From Sclerotinia nivalis (Eukaryota > Ascomycota > Leotiomycetes > Helotiales > Sclerotiniaceae), in the NCBI GenBank assembly GCA_029531795.1, contig JAPEIS010000002.1:1364001-1428000 (forward strand): a stretch of 64,000 nucleotides of DNA, in the 5' to 3' direction. Each line of letters begins with the position of its first letter. Position 1 is the first letter of the stretch. Below, piece by piece: positions 13,154-25,147 of the stretch. The notes under the pieces are model-generated. The model did not search any database, was not told where the DNA came from, and saw nothing but the letters and a program-made list of their open reading frames with translations. Both the position numbers and the translations under genes were made by a program.

Positions 13154-14052
13154 GGTTAATGGACAAGTTTCAATAATCAGAAGCAGTTCTTTTTGTTAGA
13201 TTCGTATGATTATGATAAATCAAAAAGTTATTGGCAGCTGTGAAACTAAGCTTATTGTCTTGGTATGAAATGTAATGGTGGCTGAGAAGCTTTGATTGTA
13301 GTGGATAACAGCCTTGTGAAGCTTCTAAGAATAAAAAGCCTGGTCAACTTCCTTGATTGTACCACAATCGAACACGGCTTCTTTGCGGGGTCTACTAACT
13401 TTTACGCTAGGAGTAAATCCTTGCTTATCTAATATTATCCCAATTAATCCTGACCAATAAAATGCCCATTTAGGCAATTTAATGATTTTTTAATGAAACA
13501 ATATCTCGGGACATCCCTCTAGCAACGATTATCCAGCCTCAAACTTTATGTGTAAATACCCAGTTAGTGTTCCTCAAAACGATCTCAATTCTCCCATGCG
13601 AATCATTTCTCGATCTTTCATTCTAAGTGGACCTTCATACCCAAACTTTCTCTCTTCTACCACTTCAGATCGATCTACGGAGTAAAAGAACCCACTCAAC
13701 TCTCATTCAATGCATACAGCATAAAAAGTGTACACGCACAAGTACACATTTAATTTGTTGATTAGAATTTCAAAAATCATCGAATGCGTGGTTGGTTTCA
13801 TTGTTGTGGTAAAGAATTGAGATCATTGAGCAATTGAGCATTGTTCAATTGTTTCGAAATTCCGATTCTCCACCTTCAATTCCTTCCTCCACTTCTGCGA
13901 AACAGAACTTCTCCACAGTCCACAATTCTCAGTCATCCATTTTACATCACATCGAACTTCTCCTTTCTTCAAATTAGGGGCTACCCGCCATCTCTTTTAA
14001 TTCAAGTTGCTCCCCGCCCATTAACCTTAGCAGAAGTGGCCTTGCATTCACA
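13154..14052. promoter_or_regulatory. Divergent promoter region CSN5 / ASE1
   Basis: This is 900 bp between two start codons. It contains a CCAAT at 13453-13457 and a pyrimidine-rich tract from about 13870 to 13970 that is probably the ASE1 leader. TACGGAGTA occurs at 13676-13684, a word repeated elsewhere in the window. No coding sequence was seen. Confidence 0.45.
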
Positions 14053-16505
14053 ATGGATACTAGCTACCTAACGTCGCAGGTCTCGACGATCATAGATGAA
14101 CTCCATGGCTTGTTCGATGAGATTGGTGTTCCATCAAGAGAGCGAGAGTCTCGAGAGGCAGAGGTATGTAGTGCTTACTTGGCTATGAAAGAATAAGTAG
14201 TGAAACCTAACATTTCTAGTTATTCGCTGCGCTCTCCGAGACCTTACACAACCAAGTACAGTTAGTCGCGAACGAGAAGAATGATTTGTCAGAGGAAGCA
14301 CGCCGAATTATTACAACAATTAGGCAGATGGAAACTTCCCTTGATGATAACAAAGATCATCATGAATACGAATCCGAAGATGACGATCTCAAAATTACAT
14401 ATCCATTGATGCAATGTTTACAAGTTTTAAAAGAAAAACATCTACGTATATCAAAGATACATAAGGAGAGATTTGAACAAGTCAAGAGTAAGCTGCTCTA
14501 CATTCTTGGGACTAACAATGGATTGTGCTAACGTGATGCAGAACTTGTCCAAGCTCTCGAGTCATATTCATCGCATTTAGAGCCATCTTTCATTAAAATC
14601 GAACTTCCACCTACATCTCCAAACGCGAGTGTTCCTCCCACATTCGACCTTTCCAATAATTACGTCACCGATCTCGATGATGAATTTACCCGCGTCTATG
14701 AGGAATATACCCGCCGTGTCGCATTAGTGAAGGCTACCGCGGAAAACATTATTCAATTATGGGCCGAACTCGGCACCCCACAGGCTCAAACCGACAGCGC
14801 AATTGTTAAATACTATCGAGATGCGCCAGAGCAGCTTGGTCTGCACGAAGATGATATTTCCAGATTGCGCATGAAGCAAAGCAAGTTGGTGGATGAGAAG
14901 AAGAGTCGAGAGAAGCACCTGAGAGATCTTCGTACTACAGTGGAAGCTTTATGGGTAAAGCTGGGTGTCGAAGAACCAGAGAGGAAACGATTCTTGAATG
15001 GCAACCGAGGATTTGGCATACGACAGATCAACGAGTTCGAAGATGAATTGTCAAGATTAAATGATCTCAAGAGACAAAATCTACATTTATTTGTCGAGGA
15101 TGCCCGATACAAATTACAAGAGCTATGGGATGGACTATACTTTTCTGAGGAAGAGATGCTCGAGTTCACACCTGCGTTTTCGGATGTATACAGCGATGCT
15201 CTCTTGGAGGCTCATGAACAGGAAATCGGACGTCTCGAAGTTCTCAAAGAGCAACGGGCACCTACATTAGCTCTCATCGAGGAACATCGATCACTCGTCA
15301 AAGACAGAGACGATCTTCAAGCATCATCACAAGATGCTAGTCGTCTAATGATGCGTGGTCAAAAGGGTGAAAAGCGTGATCCAACTCGCTTATTGAGAGA
15401 GGAAAAGATGAGAAAGAGAATTGCTAAAGACTTACCAAAGATTGCAGCAAAATTGAGAAAAGTTCTGGAGGATTGGGAGGACGAATATGGACGCCCTTTT
15501 ATGGTTCATGGTGAAAGATATCTTGATGAACTGGAATCTTCCAAGGTCAAACCTGCTCCAGGACCACGTTCGAAGACACCAGCTGGACCGCCTCCAAATT
15601 CCATGAAGCCCCCTCCGAAAACCATTACTAAGGCTGGAACGCTAGGTCGTTCTAACAGCGCGCCAAGGCCTGGTCCACCAAGTAGATCTGGTGCTAGAAC
15701 GCCAACTGCAGGAGGAACATTGAAGAGACATCAATCTTCCGCTTCAGTATCTGCAGCAAGTGGTACAAGATCACCTTCTAGGCTCCCATATCGTATACCC
15801 TTATCAAGTCTTAACCTTCCCAACTCTCCAGAACGCAATCATCGACGAACTGAATCTATGCGACCTGAATCAAGACAGGCGACTAGCACAATTCGAGGTA
15901 AAATGGGTCCACCACCATCAAGAGCTCCACCTCCAAAGATGCGTGAACTATTTGAACCACCTCCATCAGCTCCTCCCACCCAAACATATTATCACCGCAA
16001 TGAGAGCTTTGCTTCTTCAAGCAGTAGCGTTAGACCAATTTCTCCAGAAGACGTATTTGAACATCCACCACCAAAAGCTAAAGAAAGACCTCAATCATAT
16101 CAGGATTTGAGATCATCAATGCGATCAAACTTCGGTCAATCGTTAACTTATGGAACTGCACCACCTGCTAGCAGTCGTCAACTTTCTACCACATCTAGTT
16201 CTGCAAACACTGCCTCTGGCTCTGAGAACTGGGAAACTTATGGAGATGTTTCTGAGACTGAGCCAGAAGAAGACTCAAATGAGGACTATTTTGCAAAACT
16301 TCGAGCTGCCCGAGCGAACCGACACACTCCAGAAGATGAACCTCCTCAATTCCGCGGTAGTGCTACTGTCAATAGCAGCATGATGAAGAAAAAGGGCTAT
16401 CCACTTTATAAAGGACCTGCTGGGCAAGTTCTTAGTAATGATCGATTGTGCACTCGGATTGTATCTGGAAGTGAAGCTAACTGGACAGATGAAGATGCCT
16501 TTTAA
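14053..16505 (+). CDS. ASE1: Anaphase spindle-midzone protein of the MAP65/Ase1/PRC1 family
   Basis: Exons are 14053-14163, 14220-14487 and 14542-16505, with introns of 56 and 54 bp; 780 residues. The protein crosslinks antiparallel microtubules at the spindle midzone and supports spindle elongation and cytokinesis. The N-terminal two thirds are long helical coiled-coil repeats. The conserved MAP65 core includes the block GYHRETNxE-like LWDGLYFSEEEMLEF (about residues 260-275), and the segment LLREEKMRKRIAKDLPKIA leads to WEDEYGRPFMVHGERYL, the spectrin-like microtubule-binding domain. The last about 270 residues are Pro/Ser/Arg-rich and probably disordered, typical for Cdk regulation and direct microtubule contact. 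The start was chosen because MDTSYLTSQVSTIIDELHGLF fits the family N-terminus. The family is certain; the symbol follows yeast. Confidence 0.92.
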
Positions 16506-17701
16506 CTGGGTAATGGTTTCAATACAAAATTACTGGGTTAGGGTTCTTGGGGTTTTCAACCGAATTATAAGTCTCTACTTGTCGATAATGGGTTCGAAAG
16601 CCTAGACAGATTTCGTTTCTTGTATTTTTTTCTACTTTCCAGCATAAGATCTTTTTATGGTACGACTGTCATGCTTTGGGTATGATTGGAACGACCTATT
16701 TTACATCTACATTTTTGTTCTCGAGCATCTGGTATTTCCTTCTTTTGCATTTACAAGTTTTTTTGGAACAGGTCGGTAACGGGGAAATGTAGGAGTAAAA
16801 AGAATGGATGCGATGAGAGATGGGGCGGAATGATCATTGGGATGGGATGGATTGGGGGATGTATCAAAGGCGTTTTTTTGAATCACACATAGGAAATGAG
16901 TGAATTTCGAGGTTCTTGTTCTGTGTAAGTAAATATCAAATACGAATTGAGATGTTACATCAAGTTTCTGATTAGAGATAATGTGCATGTGGATGTTAAT
17001 ATGATGTTGGCTCTCTTCTTTCGTGGTGTTACTTTGTATGAGTTGAGCCGCGTATATATATACATATTTACATTTTACCAGTAATACAGCGGGTACGAAC
17101 TTTGTGATGCGAAAAAATGGTATTGAATTCAGTTCGATTGGATTGGATCGGATTCTGGGAATAAATTGCGGAGAGGAAATGTGGGGAGAGATAGACTGTG
17201 GGCAGGAACTTGATTGATTGATTGATTGATCGATTGATCGATTGATCCGGTTACTCACACAGAGCACGAAATCTGACACATAAGGTTACATGCAGGTGTC
17301 TCGGTGTGACACATTGCATATTGCATATTGCGCATTACGGAGTACAGATTGCAGATAACCGGATTTGGATTCTTTTTATTTGATTTGAGTCATAGGATAT
17401 CGTTATATTTATGTTTATAAGTAGGTTGGTTGGTAGATGAGTATTTAAATTCGATTTTAAGGTTATATTATTGTTTGTATGCTGTGAACTAGATAGAGTA
17501 TACGGGAATCTCTTCACTATATACGTACTGAGCGAGTGAGTATAGTATACAGGAGTATAATATAGTTAATTATCCAACTATAAACAGGTGCATTTGATCG
17601 TAATCATCAAATCAAACTCTCGCAAATCGAATTAACTCAAACGCAACATCAATCTCCGCAGCACACCTCCAATCATCAAAAGACAAAGAGCTCCAGTAAC
17701 C
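16506..17701. other. Intergenic ASE1 to methyltransferase
   Basis: This 1.2 kb holds the ASE1 3' UTR and the methyltransferase promoter. A 190-codon frame on the minus strand (16707-17279) has an Ile/Ser/Asn-rich, repeat-driven composition and is probably a chance frame antisense to the ASE1 3' UTR. A TGAT repeat and a TACGGAGTAC word (17336-17345) are present. Confidence 0.5.
17211..17247. repeat. TGAT/CGAT tetranucleotide microsatellite
   Basis: About nine units of TGAT, the later ones alternating with CGAT, downstream of ASE1. It is a simple-sequence repeat with no evident function. Confidence 0.85.
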
Positions 17702-18811
17702 ATGTCTTCAAACCTCAATCCCGATCCTAACTCCAATCCCGACCCTGTTTCCTCCTCCTCTTCAACACAAAACTTCGAGGAAATGTACTCTGCTATTGGG
17801 GGGACATATGAGATGGCTTTTGCGCAGGATGAGGGATTACTGGCTTTTCTTGAGAAGGTTGTTGAGAGTGAGTGAGTTTTTTGTTATGTGTTATGTGTTG
17901 GGTGTTGGATGTGGAATTTATTCTTTAATTATTCTCGTGGGAGTTCTTTCTTAGTATTTTGGTTGTTTTCTCGATATGCGGAAGCTAGTTCTATTTGCAT
18001 CGTGTTTTATATATCGTGTTTTTTTTTCTTCTTAGGATATCTTCCTTGCACTTCCATCTCATTTCTTGAAATTGTATTTCCCTCCGATCCTCGTTTCTAA
18101 ATTGAAACCAAAAATCCCCCCAAATTCCAACACCCGAAATACTTCCCTCCCCCTAACACCCCACCAGTCCTCCCCCCAAACTCCCAAATCCTCGATCTAG
18201 GCTGCGGCACCGGCTGCCCCGTAGCCTCCACGCTCTCCTCAGCCGGGCACCAAATCTATGGTCTAGATTTCTCCCAAACCATGATTACCCTCAGCCAAAC
18301 CTCCGTGCCCAACGGTAAATTCGCCATGGGAGACATGCGAACCTTTGATCCGCTTGAACATTGGAGTTCTGATCTGAAGAAGAACAATGAAGGTTTCGAT
18401 GCTATCTTCGCCATTCTTTCTCTGTTTGTGCTTTCTCGCTCTGAACTTGAATCTTTGGGTGCTAAATGGCGGTCTTGGGTTAAAGAGGGTGGGTTCATCT
18501 GTATTTGTGCGATTGCGGCTGAGGATTTACGGCCGAGGGATGGAGAGGGGAATGGAGATGGAACGGGAGATGGAAAGGAAGATGCGGAGGGAGAGGGATA
18601 TGATGAGGATGGATTTTGTTGCCGGGGTATAGAGGGCAGGTTTATGGGGAATGTGGTAACGTTTTCGCTGTTTACGAGAGAGGGGTGGAGATGGTTGTTG
18701 AAGGAAAATGGGTTTGAGATTGTGGGGGAATGGAACGAGGTTTATAGACCTCCGAAGGAGGCGGATAGTGAGGAGGAACCACATTTGTTTTTGTTGGCTA
18801 GGAGGGTGTAG
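17702..18811 (+). CDS. SAM-dependent class I methyltransferase
   Basis: I propose exons 17702-17867 and 18168-18811 with a 300 bp intron (donor GTGAGT, acceptor ACCAG), giving 269 residues. The N-terminus is Asn/Pro/Ser-rich and precedes the segment YSAIGGTYEMAFAQDEGLLA. Motif I, ILDLGCGTG (about 62-70), and the following GLDFSQTM strand define a Rossmann-fold SAM-binding domain. The post-motif segment GKFAMGDMRTFDP and the DAIFAILSLFVL strand fit as well. An acidic, Gly-rich stretch (GEGNGDGTGDGKEDAEGEG) of about 25 residues is inserted in the C-terminal half and is probably a loop. The substrate cannot be told. The intron is long for this window, and a small extra exon inside it is possible. 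The ATG at 18281 would cut through motif I, so a start there is unlikely. Confidence 0.75.
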
Positions 18812-19634
18812 ATTGTGGGGTTTCGCGGATGGGAGAGGGATGTTGGATTATGGAGAAAACGGATGGTGGAGATATATGCTTAATTTCCGGATTTTTCAGT
18901 TCGTGCAGAGAAGAACGGGAAAGAGACACAGATCAAAGTCACCATCTGCAAAGTAATTTATATTTATAAATGAAATAGATACACAATCCCAACTTCAGCT
19001 CCAAATCTCTTGCCAACTCAAACCATTCTGCATGATATCCCCAGCTAAGCCTTTACTCTCTGTATTCTGGGAAGATGTTGGTGGAGAGGCATTCGTTGAA
19101 CGTAGTAAGAGTTTCCGACTGACAGGCAGTGCTATGTATTTTATCAAGAGCATCACCTATCTATCTCTCATCCTCTATACATCCTCTATACTTTATCCAA
19201 AACAATCTTCTCCGTAGACTTCCCCCTAGATATAAAAGCCATTCCATTATCATACCACACAACCCATCCCCGCGAGCAAAATCTATATTAAAACGGCATA
19301 TACATAAAGTAACCGAAAAAATAAATTTTATTAGTTAAGCCGTGATCGAGATATACGATATCTCAAAACTAGAAAATGGAAAAGATTTCTCTTTTTAGAG
19401 TTTCTATAGAATTTCTTCAAGGCTAGTCAAAAGCTAGATATGCTTCGACTCAATGTAAATATTCAGTTTATATATGTGAGTAAAACTCGCTACTAAAAGA
19501 TGTATACAATCATAATGGTATTAGAAGTACAATATATATCAAACTTATTCAACTTAACGAGAGGAAATGCTATTTATTGTAAATTTTACACGTTGATATT
19601 TATTCTTCATTCCTAGTTTTCATTATTGCTTGTG

Positions 19635-19657
19635 TATATATATATATATATATATAT
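19635..19657. repeat. TA dinucleotide microsatellite
   Basis: Uninterrupted TA repeat of about 11 units in the gene desert. Confidence 0.85.
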
Positions 19658-19881
19658 CATAAAAAGACATGAAGCTAGATAAGAAAACTTCTTAATGCGC
19701 TTAGCTTTTATGTCCCCCCCCCTTCCAACGAGAAAAAAGTCAACTCCCACAGATAATAATCATCCCAACTCATATTCTTCTTTAAACCTTCTTTCCTAGT
19801 AGCTATCCATCTATCTATTTATCTCTAATAACCTTATCTTAAAGCAATACTACACAATAATCCTCAACTCCCATACCCTCA

Positions 19882-19905
19882 CTAGCTAGCTAATTAGCTA
19901 ACTAG
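19882..19905. repeat. 24 bp near-perfect palindrome
   Basis: The block starts CTAGCTAGCTAA and its other half is the reverse complement except for one mismatched pair. The centre is AATT at 19892-19895. It could form a cruciform or bind a dimeric protein; no evidence beyond symmetry. Confidence 0.6.
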
Positions 19906-22900
19906 CAGATAAATCGCATTAATAGATCATTAGTTAACTCAAGAAATTATGTTATTTGGTTATAGTAGGTAGAATTTTAGATTGAATTGAAAGTTATTTA
20001 TCTATATATCTGTGTATCTATCTGTGAGATTATGAATATGAATACGAAAGGAAAAGAATTTTGAACCTGAATCTCGATCTATCACCTATCTCTTCAACTC
20101 CCATCAACCATCAACCTTGCCACTATAAACACGATCACAGAAGACACAGCACTACGTTGACATCCAGCTGAAGCGATCTGGCTCAGCGGGATTCTTATTA
20201 AAATCTCCAAGTACCTTTAATGTAGTAATATTCAATATCTACCAATCTTCGACTAAAAACGACTACTTAACTTATTAAATAATTGCACTCTACAGGATCA
20301 AAATGTCGTACTGGTACAAAAATTATCACGCTCCTCTTAAGCATTAAGCAATAAATAATAAGTAATAAGCATTAAACCTATAGCAGTCATTTCCCCTGAC
20401 TTGGAATCAACGACAATCTGATATTTTCCACCATCGCAAATTTGCAATATTGACCAATTATAACGAACAATATTTAATTCCCGAGATTCATCTCAGGTAA
20501 TCACTACTACCGAGTCAATCATAAATGGAGCTCTCCCAATCTTATTTCTTCGAGGCATTATATTGCAGTTGACTGTTATGAAGAGAACGACTATCTCTGA
20601 TTGTATTGTAAAAGTGTGTATATTGAATAAAGGTTCTAAGCTAAAGATTATTTATAATAGGGTGTAAGACTAAATAGGGTTAGTGTAAATGATCACGTGA
20701 TCACTGTAACATTGACGATGTGGCTACAAACGCGAGCGTTGCTCGGGATCATGTTTTTATCAATTCTGTCTTTCCTTGCTGTCTCTTCTTACCGTATCGT
20801 CCAGCATCTGGGTCTGCGGAAGACATAACTGTGATATCTTTGCAATTGAAGTAGCGACATAGCTTGGGAATACAATAGCATATGCGATGGAGACTTCGGC
20901 GTCCTCCTAGAGGGAGCCACATCCGCAAATCTAATCTCACCCACTGTTAATTGTGTTTATTGCTGCCAACGACTAATTATCCTAATTATAAAGCCAGCAA
21001 TACCACATTCATATTCACGAATTTGAAGATGTCTTCATCATCTTCTCTAAGTTTAGAAACAACGACTACGCTGACATCAGGTGAAGATGCTTAGGGCACT
21101 ACACTAACTATAGGAACTCGATTTCCATCTGGAACTCACCACTCTTCCCTTTCTAGATACCTACAATGAATCTTCGGCGGTGGTTAGTCACTCATGGGTC
21201 TCCTTTGACCAACCGCCAGAGTGCTACCAGTCGAATCAAGTCTTCGGACAAGGACAACCCCAATTCTTCGCGAGGGGCAAGCTGGACTTGGTATCAGTAT
21301 GGCAGCATGCAGATGGCAAGCTGAAGTCTGAACTGATGATGTGACTACTCCCGCGCCTTAGAAGTCTGCCTGGCACGGTGAGGTCAAGACTGCCCCCAAA
21401 ACTTTACCAAAACTTGTGGTGCTCCAAAATGGAAGCGATCAAGTGTTGGAAGGGAGCTGCAGACTACGCATTATTAACAATTTACAGTTAAAATGCCAAT
21501 AAAGCTATAATTCAGAAGTATCGTATGAGAATAGGAGTTCGAGACTGCTGTTGATTTGGGCGTGGAATGTTACTATTCAGCCATTGATAGGCTTTTCGCC
21601 TAATAGAAATGCAATATATGTACAAATTCTACCAAGTATGTTTTAGAGGCTAGAGGATCCGATTATACTAGCGTATAGTTTTAATGAGTTGTATATAAAC
21701 TTCAGAGAAGGGGACTATGCAAACGATATTCGCATAGAACAAAAATCCGATCGTAACTCGTATGATAACCATCAAACATCAAAATTGACGGCTTCTATAG
21801 TTGAGCAAAATCGATATGGGAAGATTAAGCAAATGTGGATGTACAGATGCATGAAACGCGTATCCAGAAATCATAATTAACTCAGTCTTGGATTGGTCGT
21901 TTTTGGAATGTATAACATCATTGTTCTATTTATATTGAATCATCCAATCGAGCTTTAAATCATCCAAATAACCATCTTAAAAAGAATTCCATGTTTATAA
22001 GTCTGTACACCCATCTTTAGTTTCATCCAACGGAAGTGCTACATACCACGTGAAGGATCATCACGAGGACATACTTCGGCCCACTCGTTCATCTACTGGT
22101 ATGACCTTAATTTCACATAAACTTTTGATTGGCGCCATCTAATGCTGTACACAGCTTGTCACTAGATCAACCGGAGGGTCCTCAAAAATGATAAGCCGAC
22201 CAGTTCACGAGGACGTTAACCCCAGATGTTAAACTCTAAGTCGCTCCTAGCCGATCCACGAGATAAGCAATTATAAAGTCTTGGCATGTCGGTACCGGTA
22301 CAAAATGTGCCAATGTGTTATCTGCCAACTAAACATTCCTCTTCCTCATGGTGTAGACTCTAGATATATTCAAGATCCAAACTTCATGGTGTAACCAAAG
22401 GTTTTTAACTGTCCTACCAGTGAATGCGAGCTATCACGTTCCGTTGAACATCTTGGCCATCACACCTGGGCAGAAATGAAACGATCGCCGATTCACACTA
22501 TTGAATTTCCGAGGAGGCGAGATGCGAAGATAATTTTGAGAAGTCATACTTCTTCGAGAACAAATGAGGAAGTTCGTTGGTACCTGGAAGTGGATCATCT
22601 TATATATCTCCTAACCTATCATATTCTGATGATAACGGAATTCCATAAGCATACACTTGCAGCAGCCTCTTTGGCTCTTTGGACGAGAAGGTTGAATGTG
22701 ATATCGTGGGGAGAAGTAAAAGTCTGACATGCAATTTGTTGTAAGCAAAACAGATTAGTTGCTTCAACTTCTTTCAAGGGTAATCCACGCAGGAGTGAGT
22801 CAGGGAGCTTTGCTGATTGTAACATTATACTTTTTCGAAAAGACCCTTAATTTTGTGCGTATTTGTGGATTTGATATGAAAAAGCATGCGAAACTTCTAC

Positions 22901-23094
22901 TCCGTACATTTGTGAGGCTATTCCTAGTGGAATTTCTATGAAATGTGGAGATTCTGAAGTTTCCCCGTACAGGACACCGGAAAATCAGTCCTCCGTAGTA
23001 TCCCTATCCTTGGTACTACAAGGGTTGTGACTGCAAAACTTCGGAAAACTGCTCTAAAAAGCCATGCACAACAAGCAGGGACAAGTTATCATCC

Positions 23095-23134
23095 AAAAAA
23101 AAATAAAAAAATAAAAAAATAAAAATAAAAATAA
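23095..23134. repeat. A-rich AAAAAAAT tandem tract
   Basis: About 40 bp of A runs broken at regular 6-8 bp steps by single T. A simple repeat in non-coding DNA. Confidence 0.8.
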
Positions 23135-25147
23135 GGTCTTCTTTCGGTAGAGCGAGCGCAAAACCGTATCCTTTTACTAAATTCGGATTGGGGTCACCAG
23201 TTCAAAGAATCAGGCCCAACACCCGCGACAACCTAACCATGAAAATGATGAAACATATAAATGAACCGAAAAATTCACATAGCGGAGCGTTTGACTGACG
23301 TGGCTAAAGAATTTTCTCGTGATAGGGAAGGAGACAATCAGAATGCAGATAAATGATTTAAAATAAAGCAGAAGGATCTCAAGACCCACATTGAACAAAA
23401 ATCATCAAACGCCCAAGACGAGAACCAAGATGTATCATGGATAGATTGTACCTAGGTAGTAGGTAGTAAGTATGTATCCATCCGTTTTTAATAGTTGTTG
23501 GGGGGAGGGGGGGAAGTACCGGTGCGACATTCAATTTCAGCTGATACAACAGGAAGGTGGATAAGGCGAGATTGTCTCCTTCTCTTTCTGCGTCTAAAAA
23601 CATTAATTGATAGGACCTTAAGTGAATCATTATATCATCCGGCCTGATATAAACACAAACACGACAGGATGAACACCTCAAAGTGGTTACCTGAGATTGA
23701 TTGAGATTGAACAGATCCATCCGCCTTGAAGTTGTGTATCCGGACTTCCGGCCAAGTCCATGAATGATGAATAAATAGGTACACAAGCAGTAACATAGAA
23801 TTTGGCATCAATTTCTCGAAATGGATATGTTCCTGTTGCTGAATAAGATCATTGAATAAAAAGGTCGTCTCATCACAGTAGGACGACGACGACGACGGAA
23901 TTGAAAGATATGTACGGAGTACTGTAGGATGATAATTGATAATATGATTCGGAACGTCAATGTCATTGATTGTGAATGAATCCTTTAGGCGAAAGTAGGA
24001 AAGTCAAATAAATTGAAATTCTCCATAACCCGTTGAAGCCAAAATCCAATGAATGAATGCACTCGTACCCAGATATTTGCTCCACAGGCAAATAAACATC
24101 AACATCATCATTTATCCCTTGCCCCGGTAAGCCTTATTACTCGGAGGAAGTTCCTCAAGCCTTTCAAGGATGTATGTGAGAATGCGTAAAAAAGAATGGA
24201 TCAGGGTCACCCTCTATACCCTTTTGCGTGCTGTATATATCCGAATGATATGTTGTTATGGACGGGAAGGAAAAAAACAAGAAGAAAAAAAAACCATGTG
24301 TTGATGATTCATTGCTGCAAAACATTTAAATGGGTTTCCTTTCCTTCATCGTTATTGGAGAAGATTATTGAGAAGATCTCTCATTTGCTTTTAAACCTTT
24401 CCAGTTTCAATCTGGTCTGTCCAACCTTCTTCAATCTGATTCCTTCCAAGCTTTGGAATTGGGTACATCACTGACAACATATCATTTTGTCAAATTGCCC
24501 AAACGCTTATCCGATCTTCATAAACCAAAACGTTCTCCAGCCTTCAGGTCTTCAAAAGCTACTACCAAGTCCTACCACCCACTCACTACCGGTATCGTAT
24601 ACGATAGCTATCGCTTATCTCCTTCATTCCAGCTTATCTCTACGAGTAAAGGTAGCCTGCCATACATAGCCTTCATCTTAAAGTGGTGATTCAAATCAGC
24701 TGGACTTCCCCTTGACACAAATTAAAACATTCCTGCTTCTATTTGCTCCGTTTGTTTATACTCTCTCAAAACTATTAATCACCTTTTAATGCAAAAGGTT
24801 GAATTCAAATACACACACCTACTTCTATCAAATCTATCATATACTACACTTTGTTTGTAATTACATCGATATCCCACATTATCCGACCATTAAGTCATGA
24901 TAAGCTCTTGAATCACAGTACAATCGGAGTACTGCGATGACTTGCAGTATTAACAACTTAAAATTATGCAAACAGCTCGATACTTCTTCCGATAAGACTT
25001 ATAAATTGTTGTTTATACAGGTTTTCCTCTTCGCTTTCAAGGACGAATCCCGTTGAGCGTGTTATTTAAATCTCCGACAGATTTGATTTCTATCAAGTAA
25101 TAAATTACAACTGGTTCATGCAGTAGCTCTCAGGGCACGCGAGCAAC

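Larger units (their letters stand above)
18812..25147. other. 6.3 kb gene desert, AT-rich
   Basis: No frame longer than 135 codons and no recognisable protein occurs on either strand. Contents are a TA microsatellite (19635-19657), a 24 bp near-perfect palindrome (19882-19905), a stop-free GC-richer block (21114-21344), an A-rich AAAAAAAT tract (23095-23134) and a GAC run (23881-23897). TACGGAGTAC-type words lie at 22898-22907 and 23913-23923. The last about 500 bp may be the leader of the next gene. I see no transposase, terminal repeats or tRNA. Confidence 0.6.

Noticed and set aside
16707..17279. 190-codon frame on the minus strand downstream of ASE1
   Set aside because: Composition is driven by the TGAT repeat (Ile/Asn/Ser/Asp runs), there is no recognisable domain, and it lies antisense to the ASE1 3' UTR.
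22476..22727. 83-codon frame with a cyclin-like HTLAAASLALW stretch
   Set aside because: Only a short resemblance, with no further cyclin-fold motifs or flanking exons.
23150..23220. Possible tRNA B-box near GGTCACCAGTTCAAAGAATC
   Set aside because: No matching A-box or acceptor stem at the right distance.
24196..24689. Two 78-92 codon frames before the 483-residue gene
   Set aside because: No recognisable product, and they probably lie in the promoter or leader of the gene at 25148.
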